Shown: one piece after another, positions 20,661 to 32,232 of the stretch | Layout of the letters: every line of letters begins with the position of its first letter | Numbering within the stretch: the stretch's first letter is position 1 | DNA from: Microcebus murinus | Lineage: Eukaryota > Chordata > Mammalia > Primates > Cheirogaleidae | DNA length: 64,000 nt | Direction: 5' to 3' | NCBI RefSeq assembly: GCF_040939455.1 | Contig: NC_134108.1 | Location: 10,011,501-10,075,500, forward strand | Program-made: the position numbers and the translations under genes | Notes under the pieces: model-generated | What the model saw: the letters and a program-made list of their open reading frames with translations, nothing else | What the model was told of the DNA's origin: nothing | Database searches by the model: none

Positions 20661-21940
20661 GGGCGGTTCTGAGCCGGCAGTAGTGCACCGGTGTGTGGTG
20701 TTTGGCTAATGGAAAAGCAGCGGTGAGAAGAGGTTGGTTGGGGTTGGAGAGGGAGGTTTGGAATCTCTACCTAGAGGAAATACAGATATTCAGGAGACAA
20801 GAAAAGGGACCGGAACAAAAACGCAGAAATTCTCATATTCAGGGCCTAGAAAGGAAGAGAGGAGCCCAGGAAGGAGGGTCGGGGAGCGGCAGCAGAGGCA
20901 GAAGCCCGCAGGTCTGCACCAGCGTGTGACCGCACCGGGCCAGGCCTCCCCGCCCTTCACCTGCTGCCGCACTGCAGCCTCACCCGTCCCACACCCCTGT
21001 CCCTGGCGGCCAGCCTACGCCAGATCCACGCAGGTTAGGAAATGCTCTGACTTGCAGTTCAACCCAGCTGTGTCACCACATTAGGAAGCACCCGCCGGAG
21101 AGACGCGTCCTGGGTGGGAGCTTTGCTGGTGTCTGAGTGGGAGGCGAGGAAGCCCCCGGGCTCCCCGTGTGCAGAGACGGGGAGAGCTGGGGGCGGCTGT
21201 TTCCACACCGGCCCGACATCCCCTACTGAGCCCCAGGGGAGCGGGCCTGGGCCAGGGCATCTGTGCGGTTAGCAGGGTCACCGGACTCTCATGACTCAGC
21301 AAGTTTTGAAAACTTTGCTATGTGGAGGAGCATGGGTGGCGGGAAGGTTTTCCTTTCTTATTCATTTATTTATTGTGTTTATTAAGATGCCAGGGCGCAC
21401 AGGTCTATGAGAGAGTGGCAAAGGCTGAGAGGAGGACAGACGAAGACGCAAGACAGGAGCGTTTAGTTCTGGAAAGGAGGGATGACATCTCTTCTGCTAA
21501 AACAAACAAACAAAAAAACGCCAAAGAGTGAAGACGAGGCAGGGAGAAGACAAGGACAGAGGAATATGGTCAAGGGGAGGCGGAGAGCCGCTCCGATGGG
21601 AGGTGGGCTGGCCTGTGTGGTCCGCAGTGGGCAGAAATTGGTTCAAAATCTTTTAAATATCAAAATCTTGGATGTTGGGTCTTAGTACAATTACAAGAGA
21701 TTGATTTCATAGGCTTAGCTTACATATTTTATTCTTCTAATAAGGATTACACTATTAGGAACCTAATTTCTGGGTTCCGTACCCTTTGGCATCTGCTAAA
21801 TAAGGAAGGAGACACCTGGGGACGTCGTCCCTCTACCATCCTGGCAGGAACGCTGGAGTTCAACCTAGTTGCATTTTAATATTTAGGCTCAGAAACTCAT
21901 TGAGTGTTTCTGGCTGTTTCTGAAAGCTTGGCGGGAGCCT
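20661..21940. other. Unique GC-rich noncoding DNA
   Basis: CpG is moderately frequent and there is no recognised repeat. Several 60-116-codon frames on both strands (20693-21685) show no family resemblance. Confidence 0.4.
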
Positions 21941-21944
21941 GGTT

Positions 21945-22170
21945 AGGATGTGGCCGTGGGAGTCAGACAAGCGGGTACAAATCCCGCCTCTGGGACTTGC
22001 TGGCTGGGTTAACTTGGACCAGTTTTTACCTGAGTCTCTGTCACCTCACCTCTCAGTGGGGCCGTCACAGCACAGCCCCAGAGGGTGACGTGAGGAGTAC
22101 ATGGGATGACCCATGTGAACCCATGGCACGGTGCCTGGCCAGCCACATGTGTGCAGTGATTATTATTAGC
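21945..22170 (+). repeat. MIR SINE, nearly full length
   Basis: 'gtgggagtcagacaagcggg' plus 'tacaaatcccgcctctggga' keeps the tRNA-derived B-box region; then 'cttgctggctgggttaactt', '..gtctctgtcacctcac', 'gtgacgtgaggagtacatgg', 'gcacggtgcctggcc'. Confidence 0.8.
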
Positions 22171-22590
22171 CATTGCTGTCAGATTATTTGGGGACAGTCC
22201 AGGGAGATTTGGGAAATACTTGAGTGTGGATCTGGTTTTAAAATGCATCCATCTGGGGTCTGGGAAAGAAGTTTCCTGGTAGATTTGATATCCTTTATCT
22301 GATTCTCAATACCAGAATTCTCCTTGGACAGGACTGTGATAGTATCGGTTCTCCCTGTCCTGCTTGCCTGGTCAGCCTTGCCTTCTGTCCTGTTCTGCCC
22401 ATTCCTGGGAGAGCCCCTCTCCTCCCTGCCACTAGGAGTGCCAGGCCCACCGCCTCTCACCGCTTCCTCCCTGACTCCTGCCTCTTCAGCTCCGTTGGAT
22501 GTCTAGACTTTCAAAACATGGAACCTGTGTCTCGAGCCCATGGGACAGGAGAGGAACCTGGACAGGTGACCTGTCCTGAGCCTGGAGCAC
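22171..22590. other. Unique noncoding DNA
   Basis: No gene or repeat recognised. Confidence 0.4.
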
Positions 22591-22593
22591 ACA

Positions 22594-22613
22594 GCGCCCT
22601 GCAGGGGGCGCTA
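22594..22613 (+). promoter_or_regulatory. Candidate CTCF site within a near-palindrome
   Basis: CCTGCAGGGGGCGC (22598-22611) matches 13 of 14 positions of the CTCF core CCASYAGRKGGCRS on the + strand. It is embedded in the near-palindrome 'gcgccctgcagggggcgc'. Occupancy is inferred. Confidence 0.6.
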
Positions 22614-23450
22614 GCAGCCGCTGCCTCCTGGTTGCTGCTGCTCCCCATGGTGGGTTCCCCTGCAGGATCAGTCTCTGTTTCCACAGGGAAACAAGCGGGC
22701 ACATGGGGAGGGGGGTGGAGAGAAGGTGAGGGGGTGACTCAGCGTCTTGCTTCCCACAGTCAGGACGGAAGCGGAGGGCAGTGGCCATGCCCGCTGCTCA
22801 CGTGCGTGGAGCCGTGGAGGTGTTCACACCACAACTCACCTGTGGGTCGGGAGAAGAACATTTTGTTAGTCTGGAATTAATTTGGAATTAATGGCTTGTC
22901 TTAGTGATGAGTCTTTTATTTTCTTGCGGAGGCCAGGGAGGCTCCGAGGAATATTTTATGCGCAGTAAGGCTGTCTACCTCTGTGTTGAATTGAAGAAGA
23001 AAGACAGAGAGACCCAGCCTTGTAAGAGTTCCCTTCTCCCAGAAGCCGAGAACATCCATGTGTGTAGTGCTTTTGATTAGATCTGCTGTTTTGCCCATGG
23101 CTGTTATCCATAAAAACACTCCTTTCTCATACAAATCACTCAAGTCCCTGTACATGATGCAGTTGCTCTTTTTTTTTTTTCTTCGTCAAAGCCAAACACA
23201 GGGTGGTGTTTTTCCTTAGTAAAACCCCTCTTCTTTTTGGCACCATGCCTGGCTCTTCCCAAGGTGCTTGGAAAGAAAGGAAAAATTCACAATCATTTCC
23301 TTTTGTTCTTGACTGATTCATGGGTGGAGGGAAGAAGGGGTGGTTTTCAGTTTGAAACATAGAACGATGTTCAAGCAGCTTTAACAAATGGTGTTCACTA
23401 ATCATTGTGTGGCACTGCCCCATTAGTGGCGGGTTCTTTTTTTCCTCCTT
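22614..23450. other. Unique noncoding DNA
   Basis: No gene or repeat recognised; a T-stretch lies at 23169-23180. Confidence 0.4.
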
Positions 23451-23454
23451 TTCC

Positions 23455-23535
23455 TTTTTCTACCCATCTTTGAATGCCCAGCACCTGCACGGTGCTTGGC
23501 ACATAGCGGGTGTCTGGCAAGTGTAGAACATGGAA
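23455..23535 (+). repeat. L2 3'-end remnant
   Basis: 'tgaatgcccagcacctgcac' followed by 'ggtgcttggcacatagcggg', the sense L2 end. Confidence 0.65.
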
Positions 23536-24478
23536 TGCTGATAGTATACGCCATCCTGTGCAGCACAAAGGGGCCATCACATGAACCTAAGTACTTATTA
23601 ATATGTGTGCAAATTAAATACAACATTTGTGGCTAACCTTCTCTACTTCAAAAGCTTTATTCCTGGTGTGCTGTGGCATAAATCAGTTTCAACTTTGCTC
23701 AACCCCAAACAAGAGTTATGTAGGAGCAAGAAAATCAAACCAGTGCTTTCTTAATTATAGCATTGGTTTGAAAGCAGTTATTGACCTGTAGAATCTCATT
23801 ATTTGTCTTTCTGTCCATCCATATATCCATGTGTCTGATATAGTCAAGAGGTCAGATAGGAAACACAGCCAGAAATATGGTGCCTCTAATGCAACGGATA
23901 AGAATCTGAATTGGTGTGAATCTCTGTGGCTGGGGGCCGTTTCCAGCACCAGATAAAACCAAACCAGCAGCCTGGGAGGAAGACCCTTCGGCGTGACGGT
24001 TTTGCTAATGTCATCATGTGAAAAAAGGAATATGCTTTTGCAAGTATATTTTGTGAAACGAGAAAATAAAAGGAAAAAAAAATGGCTGGAAATAAAAGAG
24101 TACCATCTTACACGTTTCTTAAAAGGAAAAGTCATTCTGTTCTCCCAACCAGGGCAGACTTGCTGCCTTAAAGGAGAAGCCCGTTAAAAGAACATATTTG
24201 TGTGTGGAACAAGGTCATGCACTTATTGGTTTTCTGCTGCACAGCATAAATATACCAGACAAGGAGAATCAGTTTGCTTTTACTATAGCCTTGTACTGTG
24301 CACAAAGGCTGCGGCACATATATATTTTCTACCGCCGGCAGTGCCAAAGTACAGAGGAGCTCAGAGTCAGGGGTTTCAAAATTACAGGAGAATAGCCAAG
24401 TGTTTTTTTGCAGGAAGTAAATCTATTACCTGGTTATATTACCTGGAAACACCTGGTCCTTCCATCATTACATTCTTC
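23536..24478. other. Unique noncoding DNA
   Basis: AT-rich, repeat-poor. The frames at 23755-24395 look random. Confidence 0.4.
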
Positions 24479-24616
24479 CTTTTTTTTTTTTTTTTTCCAG
24501 AGATGAGGTCTTGCTGTGTTGCCCAGGCTGGCCTTGAACTCATGGCTCAAGCGATCCCATCACCTCAGCCTTCTGAGTCGCTGGGACGACGGGGGTGTGC
24601 CACTGCACCCAGCTTC
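24479..24616 (-). mobile_element. 7SL-derived Alu monomer (FLAM/FRAM type)
   Basis: T-stretch, then 'gagatgaggtcttgctgtgt', 'tgcccaggctggccttgaac', 'gggtgtgccactgcacccag'. Only one arm is present. Confidence 0.8.
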
Positions 24617-25080
24617 CGTTGTTACGTTCTGAGCAGTCAGTGACAGTGAGAGGAATCCGGCGGGAAGGGCCTGGGTAGTCCCAGTCTCTCTGAAGCCATG
24701 TCATGGATAGATGACTTCTCTGTTTCTCCAATTCTCCCTTCTACCCTGCACCAGTCCGCCCAACCATTGCAGTTTGACTAATAGTATTCATCTCCTCTCT
24801 TCCTGTTACTAAATGGTGACACTTCATTCATCTAGCATCAAGGGGTGAACTGTTCCACGTAACTGCATTTTCTGGCTGACCGAACTTCACTTCTTTGAGT
24901 GCCATAATTTAGTTTGTTTTCATGATTTTGGATAGCAACCTTCCTAAAATATTTTAAACTCTTGCCTTCTTGAGTAGCTTCCACAAGCATGATGTAACCT
25001 TACCTCAGTGATCTGGGGGTACTTTTAAGTACGCCGATTATCTGCGCCATAAACTCAGGCTGCCCCTCCAGGCACGGCAT
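24617..25080. other. Unique noncoding DNA
   Basis: No gene or repeat recognised. Confidence 0.4.
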
Positions 25081-25084
25081 TACC

Positions 25085-25280
25085 TAGGACTGCATGGCTG
25101 TGCTGAGTGGCTCATTCTGAGTTAGTGCAAGTTACTTCATTATTCTTGGCCTCAATCTGCTGTATCTGTAAAAGGGAGACAGTAGTGCCTACCTTACTGG
25201 GCTGATGGGAGAATTACATGAAATAATATATGTGAAATGCTTGGCATGTTGCATGGCATGTGGCAAGTGTCCATACATGT
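25085..25280 (+). repeat. MIR SINE remnant
   Basis: 'gttagtgcaagttacttcat', 'cctcaatctgctgtatctgt', 'gtgcctaccttactgggct', 'gagaattacatgaaataata', 'gcttggcatgttgcatggca' follow the MIR order to its 3' end. Confidence 0.8.
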
Positions 25281-25401
25281 AAGCCATTCTTACTTTAAGG
25301 GAGGAATTAGCCACCACAACAATAATGCAATAAGGAGGACATTGGTATATATACATAGAATACTTTAAAGACTTGTACAGCTATTTTTCTCCAACATAGT
25401 T

Positions 25402-25689
<288 letters not shown>

Positions 25690-27007
25690 TCCTTCTTTTT
25701 TGACTCAACTCGCTCACACTTGGCCCACTTTGGTACTTAGAATCCTCTCAGCCCCACGCGTGCGGTTTGTTCCCTTTGTAGACAGTTGCTTTGTCGGGCA
25801 TCTTTGGTTGTGAATGTGGCTGTGGACCTGTGGGCTTAGCCAAGTCAAGGTTTCCAAATGCCCGTCTGCACCACTCCACATCCTCTTGGACTTGTTCGTC
25901 TGGGATGCACAGAATGGAAAAGAGGAAGACAGGTTTGTAACCAGCCTGGATGGGAGGGGAGGGCAGATTCTAATGTGCACAAACGGCGCTTTGAGAGTGG
26001 AAATGGAGTGAGCAACGTGGCTCACTGTTTCCATCCCCATGTGCAGACTGTCCCAGGGACCAGGCAGCTGGGGCACTGAGGGTGGGTGGTGGGCAGGGCT
26101 TCGTGGGGCCCTGCACCTCCGCTGCGTGGGGAGCGCTGCTCCTCCCTGGCTCCTGGAGGCCCCGTACTCGCGGCCCCCACCTCCTCTGCACTCTTGCAGG
26201 TTTCTCAAGGTCCGTTCCCCCATCCTGAGCCGTTCGCTAGAACTGACTCTCCGGCTTGGCACGTACTTGGTGGTTAAGCCGACTCCGTCTAGAAGTGGAG
26301 CTCAGTTTCTCAATTTGCAACCAGAATCTAGATGTAGTCATCTCTGGAGCCTCTTCACATTCTGTTCACTCTGCCAGCAGCACAGCTGGCTTTGTGTTCG
26401 CGGCATGTCCCCTCCCCGCCCCGTCCTCCCATTAATGTCCTCTCTCTGCTGAGAGATATCGCTTGTTCCGCAGAGCAGAGGTGATGACATCCGGGAGCCC
26501 AGTCACGGGTTCTCCTGCTGACTCCTGTTCATGCCCCTCGGGGAAGTGGCCTTCCTGGCTTGTATCACTCTTGCCCTGCCACCAGGAAAATAATTGTGAG
26601 GACCACAGTTTTAACTAATAGCGGGAGAAGGGCTGTTTTTCACATTCTATCGCTCATTATAAATGTTCTCTGAAAAGCATGTCATTGAAGTGGTATGAAT
26701 AAAACCATGTTGGAAGGGACCTCGACCAGCTGCTCACACACTCGTTCTGATGGGGGTGTAACTGGGAGTCTCCCTGCTGTGTCCAGTGTAGACCTCGGAT
26801 AGAGACACGTCCAGTAATAGCACGTGGGCCAGGGACAGCTCTACCAGCAGAGCCCGTGACTGCACCATATAGGTACAAGGTAGAACCACGAGCAGAAAAT
26901 CCTCAAAAAACACCAGGCAGTCAAATGAGACATAACTGGTTCTTTCTCAGTTTTCTTTAATAATTGCCTAGTGCTTGTCTATTTGCTTTGTTGTCAACTC
27001 TCCCTTA
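25690..27007. other. Unique GC-rich noncoding DNA
   Basis: No repeat recognised. Overlapping frames at 25714-26452 (up to 182 codons) lie on both strands and show no domain. Confidence 0.4.
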
Positions 27008-27023
27008 AGAGCAGATAAGTGGA

Positions 27024-27359
27024 GGCTGGGCGCGGTGGCTCATGCCTGTAATCCTAGCACTCTGGGAGGCCGAGGCGGGCGGATTGCTCAAGGTCAGGAG
27101 TTTGAAACCAGCCTGAGCAAGGGTGAGACCCCGTCTCTATTATAAATAGAAATAAATTAATTGGTCAACTAATATATATAGAAAAAATTAGCCGGGCATG
27201 GTGGCGCATGCCTGTAGTCCCAGCTTCTTGGGCAGCTGAGGTAGTAGGATCGCTTGAGCCCAGGAGTTTGAGGTTGCTGTGAGCTAGGCTGACCGCCATG
27301 GCACTCACTCTAGCCTGGGCAACAAAGCGAGACTCTGTCTCAAAAAAAAAAAAAAAAAA
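27024..27359 (+). mobile_element. Strepsirrhine-type Alu
   Basis: Full dimer starting 'ggctgggcgcggtggctcat'; left arm 'gcctgagcaagggtgagacc', linker 'aattggtcaactaatatata', right arm 'gctgtgagctaggctgaccg', and A19 tail. Target duplication 27008-27023 / 27360-27375 (AGAGCAGATAAGTGGA with two differences). Confidence 0.95.
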
Positions 27360-27659
27360 AGAGCAGGTACGTGGGACAAGTACCGGATGTTTAAGGAGAA
27401 TGTATGGGAGACAAGATTAAAATGGTTAAAATTATATCCAATAGTCTAAATGTTTTTCTATGCATTGGGAATTCTGCCATGATTTTTTTTTCAGGTTTAG
27501 TGGCTAAACATTTTTGTTTAATTTATGGGCAGTGTTTGGCACTCGTTTTGGAAGTTTCTGTTGTAAGAGGACTCACTGCAAAGAATCATTTTGTAAACCT
27601 AAGAATAATTTTGTAATTCAAATCCCAGCCTCTGGTTTATCGCTTTTGTAAGTTTGAAA

Positions 27660-27660
<1 letters not shown>
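27360..27660. other. Unique noncoding DNA
   Basis: No feature recognised. Confidence 0.4.

Positions 27661-27699
<39 letters not shown>
27661..27699 (+). repeat. (TG)n microsatellite
   Basis: About 19 uninterrupted TG units, likely polymorphic. Confidence 0.98.
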
Positions 27700-27701
<2 letters not shown>

Positions 27702-27870
27702 TCTTCCCCCTTAATTTGTCATATCAGAGGTGATAGGTCCTTACAAAGTAACTCCTAACCTCTAAGACATAATTAAACTTATTTGGTTATAGTAGGATGC
27801 CAATTTAAGAAACATCTTATAATACAGTATACTATGCATCCTAGAAAACTACTAACTGCCCAAATTATTA

Positions 27871-28210
27871 TTATTATTATTATTTGAGACAGAGTCTCAC
27901 TCTGTTGCCCAGGCTAGAGCGCCGTGGCATCAGCCTAGCTCACAGCAACCTCAAAGCAATCCTTCTGCCTCAGGGCTTAAGCAGTCCTTCTGCTTCAGCC
28001 TCCTGAGTATCTGGGACTGCAGGCATGAGCCACCATGCCCAGCTAATTTTTTCTATATATATTAGTTGGCCAATTAATTGCTTTCTATTTTTAGTAGAGA
28101 TGGGGTCTTGCTCTTGCTCAGGCTGGTTTTGAACTCCTGACCTTGAGTGATCTACCCATCTTGGCCTCCCAGAGTGCTAGGATTACAGGCATGAGCCACC
28201 ATGCCCGGCC
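27871..28210 (-). mobile_element. Strepsirrhine-type Alu, antisense
   Basis: An exact 17-bp target duplication, AACTGCCCAAATTATTA (27854-27870 and 28211-28227). Linker 'ttagttggccaattaattgc' and arm 'gcatcagcctagctcacagc' are strepsirrhine. A short internal duplication of the 'gcaatccttctgcctca' segment occurs near 27955-27990. Confidence 0.95.
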
Positions 28211-28227
28211 AACTGCCCAAATTATTA

Positions 28228-28371
28228 ATAGCAGCACCTGGGGGGTTGCATGAGAAAAGCAGATTCCCAAGGCAGACCTTAGCCTGCTGGATCAGAATCT
28301 GGGGCCCAGGAATATGCATTTTAAGCAATAGTTCCTGTGATTCTTATACACATCAAAGTCTGGGAACTGCC
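28228..28371 (+). mobile_element. MER5-type hAT MITE
   Basis: 'cagcacctggggggttgcat', 'ctgctggatcagaatctggg', 'caggaatatgcattttaagc', 'tctgggaactgcc' (the eroded 3' inverted repeat). The 3' end was the target of the AluJ at 28372. Confidence 0.75.
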
Positions 28372-28661
28372 ACGTGTGGCGGCTCATGCCCATAATCCCA
28401 GCACTTTGGGAAGCCAAGGCAGGAGGATTACTTGAGGCCGGGAGTTTGAGACCAGCCTGGGCAACATAATGAGACCTCAAGTCCAAAAACAAAAACAAAA
28501 ACACTCTAGCCGGGTGTGGTGATATGCAACTGTACTCCCAACTACTCTGGAGGCTGAGGCAGGAGGATCACTTGAGCCCGAGAGTTCAAGGCTATAGGAA
28601 ACTGATCATGACACTGCACTCTAGCCTATGACAGAGCAACACTCTGTCTCTAAAAAAAATA
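28372..28661 (+). mobile_element. AluJ-like SINE
   Basis: 'cggctcatgcccataatccc', 'gagaccagcctgggcaacat', middle A-rich linker, 'gaggctgaggcaggaggatc', 'ctgatcatgacactgcactc'. Diverged 17-bp target duplication: AAAGTCTGGGAACTGCC (28355-28371) and AAAGTTTGGAAACTACC (28662-28678). Confidence 0.92.
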
Positions 28662-28681
28662 AAGTTTGGAAACTACCTGTA

Positions 28682-28890
28682 TAGTATTTAAGAGGGCAGT
28701 CACGGAGGTCAAATTCTGCCTCTGCCACTTATTTGGCCTATGGCAAATTGCTTTAGCCTTAGTTTCCTCTTCTGTAAAATGGGATGGTACCTCCTATAAT
28801 TATTATGAGGGTGAAATGCTACAATGTATGAAAATCATGTACACAGAGTGTTTGGCTCAAAATAAGGGCTCAGTAAATGATAGATTTCTT
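28682..28890 (+). repeat. MIR SINE
   Basis: 'tcaaattctgcctctgccac', 'cttagtttcctcttctgtaa', 'aatgggatggtacctcctat', 'gtttggctcaaaataagggc', 'tcagtaaatgatag' in MIR order. Confidence 0.85.
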
Positions 28891-29575
28891 TGTTTATAGC
28901 CTAGACTATACTTCTTAAAGACAATGATGTAACTAAGACATCTTTCAATTATATACACATTTTCGTGGTCAGATGCACCAGCTTACACTACTTACCGCAC
29001 AATGTACACTATAAATACATGTAGTACTAGCTGGGTGTGCAAGTGTCCAGGCCATGGTGAGCTGGCCCCTGGAGGAACAATTTGATTGGGACATTCTGCA
29101 TGGGTCCACAGAGGCTAACTAGGTGCCAGCAGTAGGCTTATAAGAACAGGATTCTTGAGTGTCTACGGTGACTGGACAAAGCCTTTGGTTGAGCCTCCGC
29201 AGTGCGGGGCTGTGCTGGCAAAGGACTGCAGTCCAGTTGTTCTTGTGATCCTTCATCCTATAAACAGAAAATTTCAAGGAAAGGGAGAAGCAAAGGGAGA
29301 AGAGAAGGAAATATTTTGGATAAGCAGCTGGCAGCCAATGGTGCTCAACACTGATAATTTTCCTCCTTCCCACCTTCCTCCCTCCATTGCTCCCACCCTC
29401 CTTCCTTTCTCTTCCTCCCACCAAATCTCTACATCCCCCTCCCTTTGAAAAATAAGCCACAATCTTTGCAGGAAAGGATCAACTTTTCCCCTCTTAAAGT
29501 CTTCCCTAGGTACTTTTCTTAGGTATTTGTGGCTCTAGTCTTGTACACAGGTCATGTGTTTACTGGTTTTTTAAA
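28891..29575. other. Unique noncoding DNA
   Basis: A CT-rich run at 29361-29450 opposes purine-rich minus-strand frames. No gene recognised. Confidence 0.4.
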
Positions 29576-29579
29576 AGGG

Positions 29580-29720
29580 AAATTTGTCCTTGCTTCTAAA
29601 TCTTCTGTTCATCTTCAAGAGCAGGCTAAATGCTCCCTGCAGTGACCACCTCTTCTTCCTTGATGGGAGTTTTCCATTTACTTCCCCTCAGAAACCACGT
29701 CATTTTCTGCCGCTTCCCCT
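29580..29720 (+). repeat. L2-like remnant
   Basis: 'tcatcttcaagagcaggcta' plus 'aatgctccctgcagtgacca' resembles the L2 'ggtctctgctcaaatgtcac' segment. Weak. Confidence 0.4.
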
Positions 29721-30044
29721 AAGGCAGTCAAGCTGGTGACTATATTTTGATATTGCTTACCGACCACCAGATAGATGCCCTGACAGCTGTTACTGCGAGT
29801 AGAAACAAGAACAGGCAAGCTCTTTCTCCTACCTGTTGGGCCCTTTGTACCAGGCGTCTCCAAACTTGCTTTGACTCCGTGCCCGTCTGTTAAAAAGAAC
29901 ACTGTGAGTACCCCCCTAATATATGCTTATTATATATAAAAATTATATTACACACGTCATGAAACATACTGAAACTATAAATAAATGGGATGAGAAATTA
30001 ATAATTTAAACATTAATTTATCTTTTTTGAATAGCTGTGATGGT
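29721..30044. other. Mostly unclassified; possible DNA-transposon scrap at 29853-30010
   Basis: The stretch 'gtgagtacccccctaatata' with adjacent AT-rich phrases recalls a hAT-type mid-repeat, but I cannot name the family. Confidence 0.25.
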
Positions 30045-30470
30045 TAATTTTAGGTGTCCACTTGACTGGGACATGGGGTGCCCAGATATCTGGTTAAACA
30101 TTATTTCGGGTGTGTCTGTGAAGGTGTTTCTGGAAGCAATTTGAGTTAGTATCTGGATCGGGAGACTGAGCAAAGCAAACTGCCCTCCCCAACGTGGGTG
30201 GGCCTCATCCAATCTGCTGGAGGCTGAGCAGAACAAAAGGTGGGGTTAGGGCAAATTCACTGTCTCTGCCTGACTGCTTGAGCTGGGACATCTGTCTTCC
30301 CCTGTGCTCAGACTGGGACTTACGCCAGGTGCTCCTGATCTCAGGCCTTCGGACAGGGACTGAGTTACACTACCAGATTTCCTGGGTCTCTAGATTGCAG
30401 ACGGCAGACTGTGGGATGTCTCAGCCTCCATAATTGCAGGAGCTAATTCCTTAAAATCAGTCAGTCTTTC
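30045..30470 (+). repeat. Mid-repetitive mammalian element, LTR-like, family unnamed
   Basis: 'gttaattttaggtgtccact' plus 'tgactgggacatggggtgcc', 'gggtgggcctcatccaatct' and 'ctcagcctccataattgcag' are phrases repeated widely in mammalian genomes in this order. I am sure it is an interspersed repeat, less sure of class. Confidence 0.65.
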
Positions 30471-30480
30471 TCTTACTTTC

Positions 30481-30538
30481 TCTAAACACATACACACGCA
30501 CACGCGCACACACACACACGCACACATGCAGGCACATG
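30481..30538 (+). repeat. (CA)n microsatellite, interrupted
   Basis: CA units interrupted by CG steps (cacgcgcacaca). Confidence 0.92.
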
Positions 30539-30842
30539 AGAACTCTGACTTTTACTATGGTTTACAGACAGTCTTTTGTGTCTTGGGTAGGAATATTTGC
30601 TTTACACGCTCTCAGATCATTCTATTGTCTCTTGGAGAACATATTCTTCCGTTTGCTGTCTCTGCTGCTTATTCCATGGTGACTCATTTCCCCGTCTTTG
30701 AGTGTGAGCTCATCTGTGGCAGGGATTGTTTTCTGAGGTGACACAGGTTCCCAACTGTGCTCCTGTCTAGATAGTCTTGTTTTCCCATTTGCTCTTCTGG
30801 GGCCCAAAAGGTTTCGGTGATTCTGTACACGTCTTATTTTTC

Positions 30843-31660
30843 CTTAAATTTTTAAAATTGCAGTGAAACACATATGATATAAAACTTACCATGTTAATTT
30901 TTTTTTTTGAGACAGAGTCTTGCTCTGTCACCTGGGGTAGAGTGCAGTGGCATCATCATAGCTCACTGCAACCTCAAACGCCTAGGCTTAATCAAGTGAT
31001 TCTCCTGCGTCCGCCTCCCGAGCAGTTGGGACCATAGGCATGTACCACCACGCCCAGCTAATTTGTCTATTTTTTGTAGAGATGGGCTCTCTCGCTCTTG
31101 CTCCTCCTGCCTTGGCCTTCCAAAGTGCTGGGATTACAGGCATGAACCATCATACCTGGCCACCATCTTAATTTTTAAGTGTATAGTCCGTTGGTATTAA
31201 GTGTATTCACAATGCTGTGCAACCAATTTCCAGAACTTTTTCATCTTGCAAAACTGAACTGTTTTACTCATTAAGCAGTGACTTTCCGTTTCCCACCCCC
31301 AACCCCTGGCAACCCCTATACTACTTTCCGTAGTTTGACCGCTCTAGGTATATTCCTCATATAAGTGGAATCTTTATTGTCTTATGATTGGCTTATTTCA
31401 CTTAGCATAATACTCTTGAGTTTCATCCATGTTATAGCATACGACAGGATTTTCTTTCTTTTAAAGGCTGAATAATATTTCTCCTATGTATACGCCACAT
31501 TTTATTTGCCCATTCATCCACTGTTGGACACGTGGGTCACTTTCACTTTTTGGCTACTGTGAATAATGCTGCCATGAGAAAGGACGTACAAATACCTCTT
31601 CGAGACCCTGCTTTCCATTCTTTTGGATATACCCAGGAGTGGGAATTGCCGTACCAGTGT
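30843..31660 (-). repeat. L1M 3' end split by an Alu
   Basis: Antisense L1 3' region: 'ttaagtgtattcacaatgct', 'gtgcaaccaatttccagaac', 'gcttatttcacttagcataa', 'tttgcccattcatccactgt', 'tggctactgtgaataatgct', 'cttttggatatacccaggag'. The Alu at 30903-31161 interrupts it. Confidence 0.85.
30903..31161 (-). mobile_element. Alu inserted into the L1
   Basis: 'gagacagagtcttgctctgt', 'catagctcactgcaacctca', 'ctaatttgtctattttttgt'; shortened second arm. Target duplication ACCATGTTAATTTTT (30888-30902) and ACCATCTTAATTTTT (31162-31176). Confidence 0.92.
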
Positions 31661-32176
31661 CTGCCTTAATTTCTCAGCTGGGGTTCTCGCACCGTGTAGG
31701 TAATGCACATGTAAACACTGCACCGCGTGCATACCAGAGGCCCGGCTCCCACTCCTGCGGGCAGGTCTCCATCTCCCATCGCCCGCAGCCGATGGCAAGC
31801 TTCCTTGCTGAGTCCCTACGCCGGGGTGCCGAGTTTCTAAATCCAGTCACAGTCCAGGCAAAGCTTCCTGGCTTCCAGTTTTATACGGGAGCTTAGTTTC
31901 AGCTTCCTGCCTTGCATGGGCTCAAGGCCTCATCTCCTGTTCCCATGCAGGCATTAAAACCCCAGTCCCAAGCCTGTGAGGCTGTGTCTGTTTACAACGC
32001 CCCATCATCTGTTTGCCCTCAGCTCCCACCCACTTCTTTTTCTTTGAGTTGTTCTTTATTTCTGACATCTGAGGATTTCCTTTCCTTGATTTTGAGCATG
32101 CATTATAAAAAAAAAGTTTATCCAGCATTTGGAGTGTGTGTGTCCTTTTAATTCTGCTGGTCCTATGGTGCCAATA
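31661..32176. other. Unique noncoding DNA
   Basis: No repeat recognised beyond a poly(A) run near 32107. Confidence 0.4.
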
Positions 32177-32232
32177 GATATTTATTTATTCGTTCAACAT
32201 TTTTTGAGCATTTATGGCCTACGCAATGATAA
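32177..32232 (-). repeat. L2 scrap
   Basis: 'ttcgttcaacattttttgag' plus 'catttatggcctacg'. Confidence 0.5.

Noticed and set aside
23160..23185. T-stretch at 23169 as a possible Alu or pol III terminator
   Set aside because: No 7SL-like sequence follows on either side.
25714..26452. 182-codon minus and 137-codon plus frames
   Set aside because: Opposing overlapping frames in GC-rich DNA without domains.
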